Assembly (NCBI GenBank): GCA_946800325.1
Contig: OX326957.1
Coordinates: 64,521,570 to 64,585,569, forward strand
Direction: 5' to 3'
Length of the DNA: 64,000 bases
From: Luzula sylvatica
Taxonomy: Eukaryota; Streptophyta; Magnoliopsida; Poales; Juncaceae
The notes beneath the pieces are model-generated. The model saw nothing but the letters and a program-made list of their open reading frames with translations. It was not told the origin of the DNA and ran no database searches. Of the stretch, positions 43,781 through 56,745 are shown in pieces (the stretch's first letter is position 1; each line of letters begins with the position of its first letter). The translations under genes and the position numbers were made by a program.

Positions 43781-46104
43781 TTATGCATTCAATGGTTCCT
43801 CTTCACCTTCCCTCTCTTTCATCGCACTCCAATCCTGCCCCTCTGCAATTTCAATCAATCATATATTAATCGATTCGTTACTCGAAAACAAATTTCTAAT
43901 TAAACACAAAAAGACTTACTTGATCTGTGATTCTCAGCAACAAACATGAGACGCCTCTGTAACACCGCAGCCATCATCAAGAATATCGAGCACATTCCAA
44001 ACATAACCGTCATTGGGAACGCATTCACCTTCAAAAATACAAAAAAAAAAACCATATAAATAAATAAACAATTAAAATATAAATAGATTTGAGGAATGAG
44101 AAAAAGAAGTTACGTTGTAAAGAACGACGCAGACGAAGATATTCAGGGGAATCCTGAAGAAATTCATGATCGTACTCCTCGCCTCTTCGGGGATATATTG
44201 TGACCTCATTTTCATAATCGATGGCCAAAAGAGTCCAACACACCCTTCAAACACACAAAATCCCATCATTTGAACACTCCCTCCAAATGACATGCTCCCT
44301 CCTTTCTCCCCACCCGACCCAAAAAAGAACTTCAAAAAAACAACAAAATTGCATTTAATATCAATCAATACCAAAATGTGCTCAAGGGAAATCAATCAGA
44401 ACAACAATGCAAGGTGTTCTTTTGCAATTTAGACATATAGGAAGGGTATTTTTGTAATATAACTTATAATTATCTTACGTTGGTAATAACGGGGAGGAGG
44501 AGAGTGAAGGAGGAGATGGCAAAGACAATCTGCATATAACACTCGACTTTAAGATTAGGGCGAGTCATCAATCTCGAAGCAATAGAACTCCCTAGCATAG
44601 AAGAAAGCATAAAAGTAGCGAAAATAAACCCATGTGGAATATCTTCTTCATTAGGACTCAAAGCTGGTGTCCACAGGAACACGAATGTGTACATTGATCC
44701 TTCGAATAAAGACTGGATCGCGCCAAGTAATGCGATTTTCTCATCTGAGGCAATGGCCATGGCTGCGGCCTTAAACTGGGAAAGCAAATCCCGGTTTTCA
44801 GAGGGGTCGCCATAGTTCTCGGTCCAGGAGGAGAAGATTACGGCCATGCCTATTGCGAGAAAACACGCTGCTGCGTCGAAAGGGGCGACTGGGCCAAACC
44901 CTAAATTGTCTGTGAGTAAATTTGCGAAAAGGCCCGAGATTATTGCCACTAGTCCATTTCCGAGAAAAATCGCCTTGGAGAATGTTAGAGAGAGCCATTG
45001 TGGATCAAAACTTCTCTGAAAGAAGAATGATTCAAAGTTTAATCACTGAGGAAGAGGATTAGGTTACAACAGAATGAAATGAAATGAATGATTACCTTGT
45101 TGTGTTCTGCGACTAGCCAAGATTCAAAGGCAGAGAAGAGAAGAGAGGTTGCAATGCCTCCAAGAATTCTACCAAGCATTAAGACTTTGTATTGGGGAGA
45201 ATGCTTGGTTATACAGCTGAGAATGTAGGTTATACAGTAGGTAATACAAGCCCTCTTTCGACCTCTGTATGAATTCAATGTATGGAAGTTAAGAGTTAGA
45301 ATCACTGGAGAAGTAATTAGGATGTGAATGGAGAGTTCTAGGGGAATTATTACTGTTTGTCGGCTAAGGATCCCACGATTGTGCCGAAAAGCATGGAGGA
45401 TCCGAATCCAGCAATGAAAAGACGGCCTATGTCGCCCTTGTCAAAGCCATACTGGCTGTAGAGGAAATAGACGTAGGGACCTTGCAGCCAATCGCCAGCT
45501 GAATCCAGTTCAAGATAGAAAAAAGAATTAGTTCAATGTAACTAAGTATGGAATGAGGAAATTTTTTTTGAATTGTTTCAATTTTCATTCACAAAACATG
45601 AAGGTTTATCAGATCTTGCTAAAATCTTAGATAATGTTGAAGATAGAATGCTCGTGTCACAATTGAAATGAATGTTAGCATCAAGAAACAAGATCCTTCA
45701 AGCTACATTCTGATCTGAACAGCACTAAAATACCAGATCGCTGCCTTAAGGCAAGAAAAGAGGAATATAATTCAATTATTATTCAAATGCATAACATTTC
45801 CTCATAATTTTTTTTTTTCAAATCTCCAGTAAAATCCACGACATGTGAACAGATCCGCATCATCCAAATCGAGTTAAACAAGTGAGATCTACTCGGAAAA
45901 CGAAGAAACAAGTAGATTAAGATCTGTACAGTCAGAGAAAAAGATAAACTAACCCATCATGAGAGAATAAACGACGAGATAGTTATTTTTGAAGGAAGTG
46001 AAGGCGGGGGAGGTAGACACACGATCCTTGCTGTTCTTGCTGAGCTCCAGCGCCGCCACCACCAGAGACAGGCCGCCAAATACGAGGAAGTAGAACACCT
46101 CCAT
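43781..46104 (-). CDS. Major facilitator superfamily transporter, MFSD5 / molybdate-anion transporter (MOT2)-like
   Basis: Twelve-helix membrane carrier of the MFSD5 family, whose algal member MOT2 imports molybdate; the plant substrate is not settled by sequence. Exons (minus): 46104-45954, 45498-45354, 45264-45096, 45015-44479, 44329-44114, 44028-43920 and 43842-43781; the joined frame is 462 residues. It opens with a signal-anchor-like helix (MEVFYFLVFGGLSLVV). The MFS loop motif A reads GSLADKQGRKRA (about 91-102), followed by LMLGRILGGIATSLLFSAFE. A family-typical FFEGSMYTFVFLWTPAL-like segment is in exon 4 (here SLFEGSMYTFVFLWTPAL). The C-terminal tail is DWSAMKEREGEEEPLNA. The leader is next to a GT/CA microsatellite (46147-46185). 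All introns are GT-AG. Confidence 0.92.
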
Positions 46105-46751
46105 TGCCGTCTAATCCTCTCTCTCTCAGCAACGGAAGAGATAGAGTGTGATTGTGAGTGTGAGTGTGTGTGTACGCGCGTGAGTGAGTGGGGAAAGGCA
46201 CGAGTGAATGGGTTTTTATTGGCAGGTCTTCACCAAGATTCAAGAGCAAGGATTTGTGCAAGGCAGATGGGAAACCACTCCAGGTTGGTATTTATGCACT
46301 AATACCCTTCAATTTTTCTTTTATTAATTCCTGTTATTGTCAAAACATCCTTACGAATGAATAAAGAAAAAATAGCGAACAATTGATACACTTCCCCGGT
46401 GTGTCCAACATTGATGAGTTAGCAAGTCGCTCATATATAAGAAATTTGGATAAGTGAATTTAAGGCTTGACGTTATATTATAGAATTGCAATTGACATGC
46501 CACAATTTCTAACGACGCAAGATACAGAGTATTTAATAATGTTTAGTGTTATTGCTATATTATACAATTAAATGTTCGAAAAATGGATTGGTATATATAT
46601 TGTTGCATTTGTACTGATTCAATATTTAAGATTTAAATTTTTTAAAGATAAAATAATATTCGACATATTTTCACAAAAAAAAAAGAATTATTCAGTCGTG
46701 ATAGTAACCATATTAGAGGAGTGACTACTCAAATATTGTCCAATATGTACA
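46105..46751. other. MFS promoter side and spacer
   Basis: Includes GTGTGAGTGTGAGTGTGTGT (about 46147-46172) in the leader region of the minus-strand gene. The rest is A+T-rich with nothing recognised. Confidence 0.4.
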
Positions 46752-46759
46752 TATTCGAG

Positions 46760-47522
46760 TAGGGACGGATCTATGTAAGGATAGAGAGGGGGTTGGTCTT
46801 TCCAAAATTTCACCAAACATTGTATATAACTAATGATTTGGTATATTTTATCAGTATAAGCATAACAGTACAAATATTATTGTTTGCCCCTCCAAAATAA
46901 TTGGACTAAATTTGAACATTTGTACACCCGTGATTGATAAATTCTGACTACTTCCTAATTTTCCATTCTCACTTGAGTCTCAATCTAATAATGTCCTCCT
47001 TCACAAGTTTCGACAATACGCTACTATCCTCAAAAATTACATAAATAACATCAAAAAGAACACTTGTCACTATCACAGGAGACCACACGTCCTTATGATA
47101 AAACTCTACATCCCAATACATTGCAAATTTGCTTGTTTGAGGAGATCCATCGAGAACTGATAATTGAGTCTTAATTTCATATCCTCCATTGATATTTCTT
47201 CACTTCTAATTTTTGTTTTCGTTGAAAACTTCAAAAACATGATGGTGGATATGAACGGACCGGCTGGTTATACCTACAATTTTATATGTGATTTGGTTTA
47301 AAATTTGAATTATAATGCGGGTTGGATTTAAATTAATTAATGATTACAAACATAAAAACATGGCAGTTCATATATTTCATTTTTAATACACATCAAAATA
47401 TCTCAAGAGTATTTTTGGAGAAGAATAATTTGAATAAAATAAAAAAATTTGGACGATAAAGCCAAAATTCAGGGGGGTCAACTATGAGAGAACATAATTA
47501 ATGTTGGATCTGGATCTACCCT
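46760..47522. mobile_element. Possible old hAT-like element
   Basis: Left TAGGGACGGATCTATG, right GGATCTGGATCTACCC, roughly inverted. The wording recalls the CAGTGGCGGATC elements. The 8-bp flanks do not match, so the borders are uncertain. No coding. Confidence 0.35.
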
Positions 47523-48561
47523 TATCAATTATCATTCTGGTTGGTCGACGTGAATGCGACCTTAATTCGATTTGAGTGTCATGCAATCCACGCCTCCGTA
47601 ACCCGATTAAATATTCAAGAGCTCAAATATAATAATAAGAGGCACCACCAATTCTCTACTGAGCTCAGAAATTTTCCAATGATATGCAAATCATTTTAAA
47701 AAAAATTCTCTATTGAGCACCACCAATTGACAGTGCAGTCGATTAACAGTTAATTATTAATAAATAAAAATTATTAATCATAATTTTGGGTGTTAATTAA
47801 CAGTCGGATATATCAATTAACATGAAATTACATATTAATTAACATTTAACAGTTAATGATATGTAAAATGTTGGAGATTATTTGAGAGATGTTTTGCAGG
47901 TCCTTGTCATCATGATGTGATATGATGACAATAAATAAGAATATTGATGCTATATTCGGAGGTATAATTTTCCTAATAATAATTAATGATAGAAAAAAGA
48001 TTTTGGATTTTGCCAGTGTGTATTTTCACGTATATATCATTAACAAGAAAATGACATGTGAAAATTGACATTTTTAATTTAAATCAAATTTTAGGCATTC
48101 TAGCGCACTTCAAATTGCACGTTATCTTTCATTCATGTTTTATATCTTATTTCGACATATGATATATATTTATGTTATATTTTTTATGTATAGTATATCA
48201 TTTAAATGTATGATATATTTTTCTCTAAATATAATATATGTTATATATTTTTTACAGTTATAATTTATTTTTGTTTGTTATACCTTTTTATATGTATCAT
48301 ATACAATTTGTATGTATAATATATATATTTTTTAAATAAAAATAGATGTTATACGTTTTTTATATGTGATAGACATGTATGTATGTTTGATACCCTTTTA
48401 AGATACGTTATTTTTACATAAATGAATGATATTTATAATTTTGGTATAACAATTTATATTTTTTGTGACGTGTATTTGGAGTGGACAAATTCGGTTAAAA
48501 TCAAATAAATAGTGTCAAAATTGAAAAAAAAAATCAAGATCTCACATGTCGTATTTCAATT
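47523..48561. other. A+T-rich intergenic, no gene
   Basis: 48130-48440 is a run of TATGTATAATATAT-like words with diverged period. Nothing coding seen. Confidence 0.45.
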
Positions 48562-48795
48562 GATGATGTCAATGTTGTAAAAGATGAAAAACGGTACCAA
48601 ACAGTCAGTCGTCGTTTTAGTATTTTACTCGTAAAACGGTTAAAAATGGTCATTTAAATCAATAATATTTTACAGCAATTATAATTAAAATTTAAAGATA
48701 AAACAAACAAAAATATAATAGTTCAATTTTTAAAATTCAAATAAAACATAAACGAACGTCCAAAATTAAAAATAACCTACGAAATACTAATAAAA

Positions 48796-49289
48796 TAGGG
48801 GTGTTCAAACGGTTCGGTTTATTCGGATACCCAACCGAACCGGTCGAATTCGGTTTAATTGATTCGGTTTTTCAGTCTATTTGGTTCGGTTCGGTTCAAA
48901 AAATGGTATTCTTTGGTTTATTTGGTTTGGTTCGGTTTTGAAATTTTGAAAACCGATTAAACCGAACCGACCGAATAACATCCCATTTTTATACTTCTTT
49001 AATATGTTAAGGTTTAAAAATAACAAAAATCATATAATAATCTTATAAATTAATATAATTATATTTTATAATATTAATTTATATCTTTTGATAAATAAAA
49101 TATAAAAAAAATTTAGTAATTTTTTTTATTTTAAAATTATAATGTTTCTTATTCGGTTCAACCGAATAACTGTTTTGGTTTATTCGGTTCGGTTTTTAAT
49201 CGGTTCAAGTGTTAAATGGTTCGGTTCGGTTTAAATCGGTTTGACCATATTCGGTTCGGTTCGAACCGAACCGACCGAATGAACACCCT
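48796..49289. mobile_element. hAT-type MITE (494 bp), TIR TAGGGGTGTTCAAACGG
   Basis: Left TAGGGGTGTTCAAACGGTTC, right CCGACCGAATGAACACCCT. The 8-bp duplication TAATAAAA is exact (48788-48795 and 49290-49297). The interior is dense in TTCGGTTCGGTT words. Nested in the older hAT element and sister of 31376-31759. Confidence 0.9.
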
Positions 49290-49420
49290 TAATAAAACAT
49301 AACAAACCAACGTCCAACGAATAAAATTTAAATCCAATCAAACACTAAATCATAAAATCATTAAAATCATTTGGTGTCAAATCCGTCGAAGTTGATTCAT
49401 TGTTAATGTTAAACCCCGCA

Positions 49421-49650
49421 TCATCCCCCTCCGTTGCCGTATCTCACCTGAATCACCCGAACTAAATTCCTCATCATTAATCTCCCTCGTCTCGGATTAA
49501 CTATCATACTCATCATCAATATTGACTCGTAACCAATGTTGAGCCATGCGAGATTCGATGCTAAGAGTGTATCTTCGATCGTGGTGCAATCCGATTTTTC
49601 CTTTCGAGCATCCATCAATCTCGCATTGAATTGTACATACACTAACTCGC
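49421..49650 (-). pseudogene. hAT transposase C-terminal remnant
   Basis: Minus frame 49642-49421 opens YVQFNARLMDARKEKSD, then TLLASNLAWL. This resembles the tail after the dimerisation domain of plant hAT transposases (pattern V-x-F-N-x-R-L-x-x-R-R-K followed by a D-x-L-L-A stretch). Neither the BED finger nor the catalytic residues are found. It lies inside the hAT-like element 48570-50616. Confidence 0.5.
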
Positions 49651-50616
49651 TAACTTTTTTGATGTAAATCTATTTCGTTTTTTGTATGAAACTATTTTCA
49701 AATGAAAATAAATAAATTATTGTGAACGATTTTTAAGATAAAGTAAAAAAACAAATATATAAATATAAAATTACATGTCATACCCTTTCGAAAATATTCT
49801 ATTTTCACGCACATCCGGATGAACTAGTCGTTAAATAAATAATTCATATTGCTATTGTTCGCAAATTTGGAGTATCGACACCATGACTTATCCATCATTC
49901 AACTATTAAAAAAAATTAGCGATTAATACATATTTTATTTTGATAACATAATAAATTGAAAATTTGAAAAAGTAATTAGTGATTAGGGTAGGAGGTATAC
50001 ATTTCAATGAGTTTGAGTGCTTAAAATGAGTTTTAGTGATTAGGGTAGAACTGGTACAAGTTTCTGCCCTAAGAAGATCAAATTATCAGAACAGGTACAA
50101 ATGTCTGTGAAGTGTGACGCACCTAAAGATAAAAAAATTGAAAATGTGTGAATTTTTTTTGAAAAATGTGAAGATTAAACTATGAGAACTTGACGACAGA
50201 GAGATAAAAATCGGGCCCGACACTCACAATTGATGAAGAAAATACGCTAGTCGCCACCACAAACCGATCCGAATTTGAGCTAAGACGACAGTCGCCACCA
50301 CAAACCGAGCCGTCGCCACCACTTGTCGTCACCAACTTGCCGTGAACCCTCTTGACTCTCGAGCAGTGAAGAAGAACGAAGATAGGCTCGTGAACAAGTG
50401 GAAAGAGGATACTCGTGAAGAAAAGGTCATGGGCTCAGAATTTAGTAATTTACTCGGTCCAAACAATAATTACTTGAAAAGAACGGTTAGGTGGAGGTGT
50501 TTAAAATGTTTTTAGGTAAAAAAACAGTCTAATACGATTAAAAAAAGTTTGACTGCTTTCTGAAACCTTGTAAAAAAAATATGTTCTGCAATCGTTTTTT
50601 ACCATTTACAACATTG

Positions 50617-50812
50617 GACGCGTATATGAAATGCACACTCATGGAATGCATTTGTTGATCCCTTAATAATAATATAAAATGAATAGTGTATTAAACATTG
50701 ACATTGAGTTTAACAATACAAAAAATCCTTCAAAAAAATCGACTAAATCAAAGCAAATAAATTACATTCTAAATAAAAAGATTTGCAAATCTCAAGCGAA
50801 CTAATTCTACGA
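50617..50812. other. 3' flank of MYG1
   Basis: 196 bp, A+T-rich; contains the MYG1 3' untranslated region (minus strand). Confidence 0.5.
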
Positions 50813-52416
50813 TTACAATTTCAGCGCCAACTTAGCCATAGACAAAGCGCCGTCATAAGTTTTGTTTCCACCAATGAAACCGCTCATATGGACGAAAACA
50901 CAACCAGGAATGCTTGACAGGTTTGACAGCTCATCGTCTCTCAATCCCCTCCAAGCTAAGGGTAGCGCCTTTCTACTCTCGAATTTATCCGGCGCAATTG
51001 CCATTGCTTGTACTCTCCAGCCCTTGCTCCTCTCGTCCTGTAAAATTAATTGCAGAGCTGTAGAATCACGTGGGGTCGAAGTAGAGGAAATTAGTATTAG
51101 TTTAAGTACCTCGTATAAAACGTATTTGATTGGCGGATCGATCTTTAGTTCTTCTTCCAGCTCAAACAAATGAAGTTTCCACTACAAACATAACAGAAAA
51201 TGAGTACTGGATCAAATAAATATTGAAAATAACATATTTAAATATGCGAAAATGATACGCACAGGGCAGAATCTATTAAGAACCATGATTTCTCCACTTG
51301 GGTCTATATCCTTCCTCGAATTCAAGCATTCTAACACGATGGACCTCGCTGGTAACCACGATTTCACATGAAATCTTACACTCTACAATATTCCAATTAA
51401 AAAAATAAGAAAAAATCAAATGAAATTTGAAAGTTTTTTGTTTTTTGTTTTTTGTTTTTTCTGACCTCGAGGAATTCATTTCCAGCAAGAGCCATTGCTT
51501 TCTGAAAACAAGAATCCTCTTTCTCGGATGATTGGTCGGGTTCGATCCAGTCAGGATTTAGTCTACCGATTCTCGAAGATAAATGTGTATTGTTCACGTA
51601 TTTTGGAGTCAATTCTGTATCGTATCGACTTATACCATTATCAATTGCGTCAATTCCCTATTGCATGAAAAGGAAAAAAAAAACGAACATTGGTTATTTA
51701 CAAGATTGCATAGAAATAAATAGTATATTAAGAGAAGAAATGCAGTAATTTAAATACCTCAACGAAACTTTTGTAGATTGCAAGGTATAAACGCTGCACA
51801 TCAGGATCGGATTCTTCACGCTCAAGGTCCTTTGCAATTATTTCCTTTCCGTAATGCTGTGATAAGAAAAGATATTGAGAAAGAGAAGAAACGATGGACT
51901 AGAGAGTAAAAAAGAAGTAATTTACCTTGTACACCAGACCAGCACTACTGAGCTTGGTGACAAATCCATGGCCAAAAACCTCCTCGAACCCTTTCTGATG
52001 GTGATCGAACCTGTCCTTGCTCGGATCATAAACACCACCAACATCAAGCACGGCATCCAATGTATCCAAAACCTATCAAAAAGATACAAAATTAAATTAC
52101 TTCCGTCATTCCAATTCACCCATTAAGAAGTTTGAAATGTGCAATTAGCCCAAACCTGAGAGTCTCGAGTACGGACTATATCAGCACCGTCGAATTTGGA
52201 GGTTAGGCGGATCATAAAGCAACCGAGAGCCTCGTCGCAATGGAAGCTACCATTATGAGTACCCACCCGCTTTTTCTGACCCGTCTCGGTAGAGAAGGCG
52301 GAGATTCTAGACTTCTTCGGCGACACGGCGGCCATTAGAGGAGGAGAGAATAACCCGCAGCGGTGGAGAAGTATCGCGCCTTGCAAGTGAGAGAAGCTCC
52401 GAGTGGTGGTGAACAT
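50813..52416 (-). CDS. MYG1: MYG1 family protein (DHH-superfamily 3'-5' RNA exonuclease)
   Basis: Member of the UPF0160/MYG1 family; the mammalian and yeast proteins are DHH-type RNA exonucleases acting in nucleus and mitochondria. Exons (minus): 52416-52156, 52072-51926, 51856-51758, 51657-51466, 51382-51263, 51181-51110 and 51037-50813; the joined frame is 371 residues, full length. Metal-site motifs: [15 protein letters not shown] (51-65), VRTRDSQ (81-87) and [14 protein letters not shown] (108-121). The family block GIDAIDNG opens exon 4. The far end has the [11 protein letters not shown]...[14 protein letters not shown] module and [13 protein letters not shown]. The first Met gives a basic, Ser/Arg-rich N-terminus suited to mitochondrial targeting; Met28 (MAAVSPKKS) could give a nuclear/cytosolic form, as reported for dual-targeted relatives. 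Confidence 0.95.
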
Positions 52417-53208
52417 TTACTCGCCGGCCCTTGAAGAATTATGGATTTATATACCTACCCTTGGGTTTTAGGCAAATTGCTTTGGGTTTTATTTCCTACA
52501 TCTGTGAATCTTTTGACGGTGTGGATCTCCTCTCTGCGTAATATCTACGGTGAATATTCTATCGGATCCGGATCCTGGAATCCGAGATATTTGGGCCGGT
52601 TCTCCAGTTTGGGTTGAAATTATGCGGGGATCCCAATAATTCACCCAAAAGAAAAAAAAGATGACCACATAATTTATGTATACTGTGAAAAGACAATGGG
52701 CATGTTTGATTCGAGGGATTTTGATTCATGTATTTCACAATTTATGTGAGTTGTTTGATTAGGTGTATTTTAAAAACATGTATATCAAATTCTTTGTTTG
52801 ATTCTTGTCCATGATTTCTAGTTAGTTATAAAAGGAATTTGATTAATAGATTAAATATCTCACGTAAACAAATATAAATAAAATATTACCGATAATAAAC
52901 ATACATAATAACTCAAAACACTTTTAATAAACATAAATATGTTTTAATAATTTTAAACATACCAAATATGATCGATACACCATCTAATAATTTTAAACAT
53001 ACACAAAATACAAAATATATTCAAAATACTACCATAAAATATACCATAACGGCGTTTAAAAAAACTAAGCATAAATTCATCCATCCATACCGCCGAAATA
53101 CATCAAATCGTATGACACTTATTTGTTTGAAATACATCAAAATAATATTGACAAATTATACAACAAAACAAATAGTCTCCTAATGATGACTTCCAACTAG
53201 ATGATCTT
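52417..53208. other. Upstream of MYG1, then A+T-rich DNA
   Basis: 52600-52620 has TTTGGGCCGG (site II-like) upstream of MYG1. 52685-52800 begins GGGCATGTTTGATTCG, a MITE-like phrase without a partner. No gene. Confidence 0.4.
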
Positions 53209-53211
53209 TAT

Positions 53212-53439
53212 GGTAGTGTTCGGCATGCACAGAATAGCATGGAATAGAGGTTTAAATGGTTTATATCGTTCTATTCCACCAGCCGAACAAGCGTGATATA
53301 AGTCAGAATAAAAAGTAAAAAGCTGGGTTTAGTCTAATTCCATATGAAACATGGAATAGGTCTATTCCGTGAGATTGGTTAAATTCTGAGACCATAATAC
53401 CCCTGTCTATTCCGACCTGATCTACGTGGCAAATAAAAA

Positions 53440-53479
<40 letters not shown>

Positions 53480-54829
53480 CTTCCTCTTCCTTTGCACGTT
53501 TCACTTTCTTCCAGTTCATTCTCCAGCGATCTTGAGACGATCCACTCCTCAAATCTCTCGTATGAAGGCTTACAAAATATACTTGTTTTCCTCTCTCTCC
53601 AAAGAGATCCGGATCGTTGCATTTTTTCGTCACTAATTTTGCTCCCTCTCGGCCCTCAATCAGAACTATTGACCAGCAAGGGAAAAGGCTAGGTGAAGCA
53701 ATCAATCTAGGTTTCCTTGTTTCCTGACAAGCAATTAATCCAGGTTAAACTTGATTATACTCGAATTTCAATTAATAGATGTATTCGTGGATGTATTCTT
53801 TGGAGGCTTGTTAGATTGTTGTAGGAAACATGCTTAATACTGATGCCAATTAATTGTCAATATCAACTAATTTTCAGTACAAGTTATTGGTAAAATTATT
53901 CAGACTCCAATACTGATTTTATCTCATTTTCATCCATTAATTGCCAATATTACCTAACTTTCATACTTTCAATTTTTATCATTTACATAACTCAATGCTG
54001 GTGCTAATTGGTGAGACTCGAAAAGGATGACTGAAATTTCAAAATTATCAAGGTTATACTAGTGAAAAATTGGAGAAACAGGGGGTTGGAGGCAAAAGTG
54101 CTTTGTGATGGAGGGATCTTAGCTAGTATGCATATCAAGGTTTTATTCGAAACCTGGTGAAGAGTGATTTTGAGAATATTTTGCATTTTTTAAATCAATT
54201 AAATTAACTTCTTCTCAGTCCTTATTTTTTTTTGTAATTCCAGGGATGAAAGCAATCTCCCTTTGCTCCATGCTTCTTCAGCCGAGAGAATCCTCTCAGA
54301 TGGTTTCGTCCTTGAGCAGCGATGCAATGATAATATCTCGAGAATGTTGTAGATTTGCAAGAAATAATGTTTGAAAGGTGTGGTATTGGTACGAGTTTAT
54401 TTGGAACAACCGACTTTGTCTAAATTGAGGTTTGGAGAGAAAAAAATCATAATAATCACTCCTGATATATTTGTGATGAAAATGAACAATTTTTGAGTTG
54501 TTTTATTTTGATATATGGATATATTCAGAAATTTTGAAGTAGTTTCATTTGTTTGAATTTTACTTGATTGATTTTTTGAAAAAATAAAAGTGAACCATTA
54601 ATGATATTCTTCGTGTAATATGAGAATTGTGCAAGTACTTGCTCAATTTGATAAAACAATTAAGTACAAAAATTTGATAAACAAAAATTGAGGGCATTTT
54701 GGTAATTGATTCTATTCATATCATTTTGATCCATTTTCTTATTCCATTAATTTGCCGAACGCTCGTGGAATAAAATAGAATAGGAGTCTATTATCTATTC
54801 TTCTATTCTACGTGTCGTCGAACGGGCCC
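53212..54829. mobile_element. Possible PIF/Harbinger-like element with gene-like cargo
   Basis: Left GGTAGTGTTCGGCATGCACA, right (inverted) GGGCCCGTTCGACGACACG. Both ends continue with GAATAG words. The flanks share TAT (53209-53211 and 54830-54832), a 3-bp duplication as in this superfamily, although TWA is its usual target. Between the arms lies a CT microsatellite (53443-53475), and 53480-54350 looks like leader or exon DNA of unknown source with no long frame. Confidence 0.45.
53443..53475 (+). repeat. TC microsatellite
   Basis: About 16 TC units. Frames on both strands through it (Ser/Leu or Arg/Glu runs) are artefacts. Confidence 0.95.
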
Positions 54830-54832
54830 TAT

Positions 54833-55172
54833 ACGTTATAGATGGTCTTTAGTGCATTTCTCTTTCAAAATGATTTATAAAGGGAAGCATCTTGCTTTCT
54901 GAGAGTTCCTTACATCAAACTCCTAAAAAAAAAAAGTAATTTATTTTTTGTTTAATTGAGACTAATACAGTCTTAATCCAGTCTCAATTCACACATAATT
55001 CAGAGCCTTAACCCTAATTAAGCTTAAATCGCATAACCCAGTCATAAAATATCCACAATTAAATGTAATTAAGTTTAATTGGGTGATTCTATAGTAGGAC
55101 CTTGAGAGAATTGTTGATCTGCATACTCCCTTCCCCAATCAAAATTGGTTGCACCATAGAAGTCTGAGTTAA
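54833..55172. other. Intergenic, no gene
   Basis: 340 bp with diverged repeats of the CAGTCTCAATT / AGTCTTAATCCAGTCTC type at 54960-55050. No coding. Confidence 0.45.
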
Positions 55173-55180
55173 GATCTCGC

Positions 55181-55365
55181 CAATGTTTTAAATTACGATA
55201 TAACGGTTCATAGCGATCGGACTGTAATTTAAACTTGACCATCGCTACTGCGCGCTATAGCGGCGATATAGCGCCACTATTTAATAGATTGCGCTGTTGC
55301 ATTTGAGAAATATTTACTGCGATTTTCGTTATAGCGGTGCTATTGCGACGCTATTTAAATCATTG
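55181..55365. mobile_element. hAT-type MITE (185 bp), TIR CAATGTTTTAAAT
   Basis: Left CAATGTTTTAAATTACG, right GACGCTATTTAAATCATTG. The flanks GATCTCGC (55173-55180) and AATCTCGC (55366-55373) match at 7 of 8. The interior repeats GCGMTATAGCGGC, a palindromic word. Very small and non-coding. Confidence 0.88.
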
Positions 55366-55373
55366 AATCTCGC

Positions 55374-56740
55374 AAATAAAAATCACATCACGGGCAATAG
55401 TCGAAACTACTAGTCACTGGTTGGAAATAACATACATCGCCAACATCTCTCCCTGGTCGAGGATCGTCAGCATGCAATGAACCAAGATATATCGGTATCG
55501 CCATTACGGGACAACGGATCAATCTTAGATGTACGGAGATCACTTGGTAGGAGATTATACTAAGACGATCGCCGGAAGAGGAGGATGCCGGAGGTAACTA
55601 GAAAGATAAATGGAGCCGAGAGGTGGGATTGAGAAACGAGATCAGATGGAGTAGATTGTAAATTATGACTTTATGTCAAGGATAAAAAGATAATTTTAGT
55701 ATTTCTCTGTGAAAGTTTTTAACTGTATAGTTCATGTTTTATTAATTTGATAGAAATTAGTTTTTAGAGAGATAAACTTAATATTTAGATGTTAACAACG
55801 CAATATGTAATATTTTCGACTTTAAGAATGACACACCAGAAATTTCCCCACCTTTATACTAGATGGCGAGTAACACATTTTCAGTTCTCCCGCTTTTATC
55901 TATTTTAAAACATATATATCATTAATCATTAACACATGGTAAAGCAAAGATTTGGTATGTCGCTGCGAAACAGGAGTTCGAATCCCTTGCTCCCGTCTTT
56001 TCGTTTTTTGCAAGTTTTAAAGTTCACACGGGCCATTTGAGTAACCGAGTGGGTCATACATAGAGAACTTAAGTATGATATGAAAATTTACGTATATAGT
56101 TTGAGCCCATGCTAAATTAAACTTATCGTGTGACTTTTTGTATGCAAGCACTTCTATTTTTAGCTTTCACCAATTTCTCATAGTTACTTATAAAAGCCAT
56201 ATCTGGGTCGGTCATGGAAGTGACTTGGATGTATGTGATGGAAAGACAACATATGATTACCAATTGAAATATAAGTGGCTCAATATAAGAAAAGTTATAT
56301 ATAGAGAAAAGAAACATGATTTCCATGATCTTCCTTTTGTTTGTTTAGAAGTTCACATCATTTACATGTTTCACCATACGATTGTCATCAGAGTTCATAT
56401 CATTTGCATGCTTATAAAACTTAAAAACCTTTTGTGTTTTAAGTTAGAAGGAAAAATGTTTCTCTTTTTTCTTCTTTTTCTGTCTTTTTTTCCACAATAG
56501 ATGGTAAACAATACCTGCATTAGGTGATTAATCAACAAATCCAAAGTTGTATTATGTGATAAGGGAATTCAATAAGAGAGATCAAGGTAAATATTTCTTT
56601 TATACATTTAATGTTTTACAATGTCAAGCTTGGTCCTTTTGTATAGTAAAATATACCTAACTCTAGTGGCTAGTGAGCCACCTAACTCTTACCGCACACA
56701 CATTATCATTAACCTTATCTTTAACCTAATACATCATTAA
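55374..56740. other. Intergenic with weak gene-like fragments
   Basis: On the minus strand 55507-55391 opens ATGGCGATACCG and codes 38 residues (MAIPIYLGSLHADDPRPG...) after a C/T-rich leader-like stretch. I do not recognise it. 55938-55999 has A/B-box-like words (GGTAAAGC; GAGTTCGAATCCC) suggesting a decayed SINE. A plus-strand frame at 56138-56500 has no family likeness. Confidence 0.3.
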
Positions 56741-56745
56741 TATAA

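Larger units (their letters stand above)
48570..50616 (-). mobile_element. Degenerate hAT transposon with transposase tail
   Basis: Left CAATGTTGTAAAAGATG, right CATTTACAACATTG: inverted ends of about 14-17 bp, CAATGTTGTAAA being shared. The 8-bp flanks differ, so the duplication is lost or the borders are slightly off. It contains a minus-strand transposase remnant (49650-49421) and a nested MITE (48796-49289). 50230-50330 repeats GTCGCCACCACAAACCGA. About 2 kb overall. Confidence 0.6.

Noticed and set aside
53379..53705. Frames with Arg/Glu or Ser/Leu runs on both strands
   Set aside because: They are products of the TC/GA microsatellite.
56138..56500. 120-codon plus-strand frame
   Set aside because: No family likeness, A+T-rich composition and no splice or promoter context.
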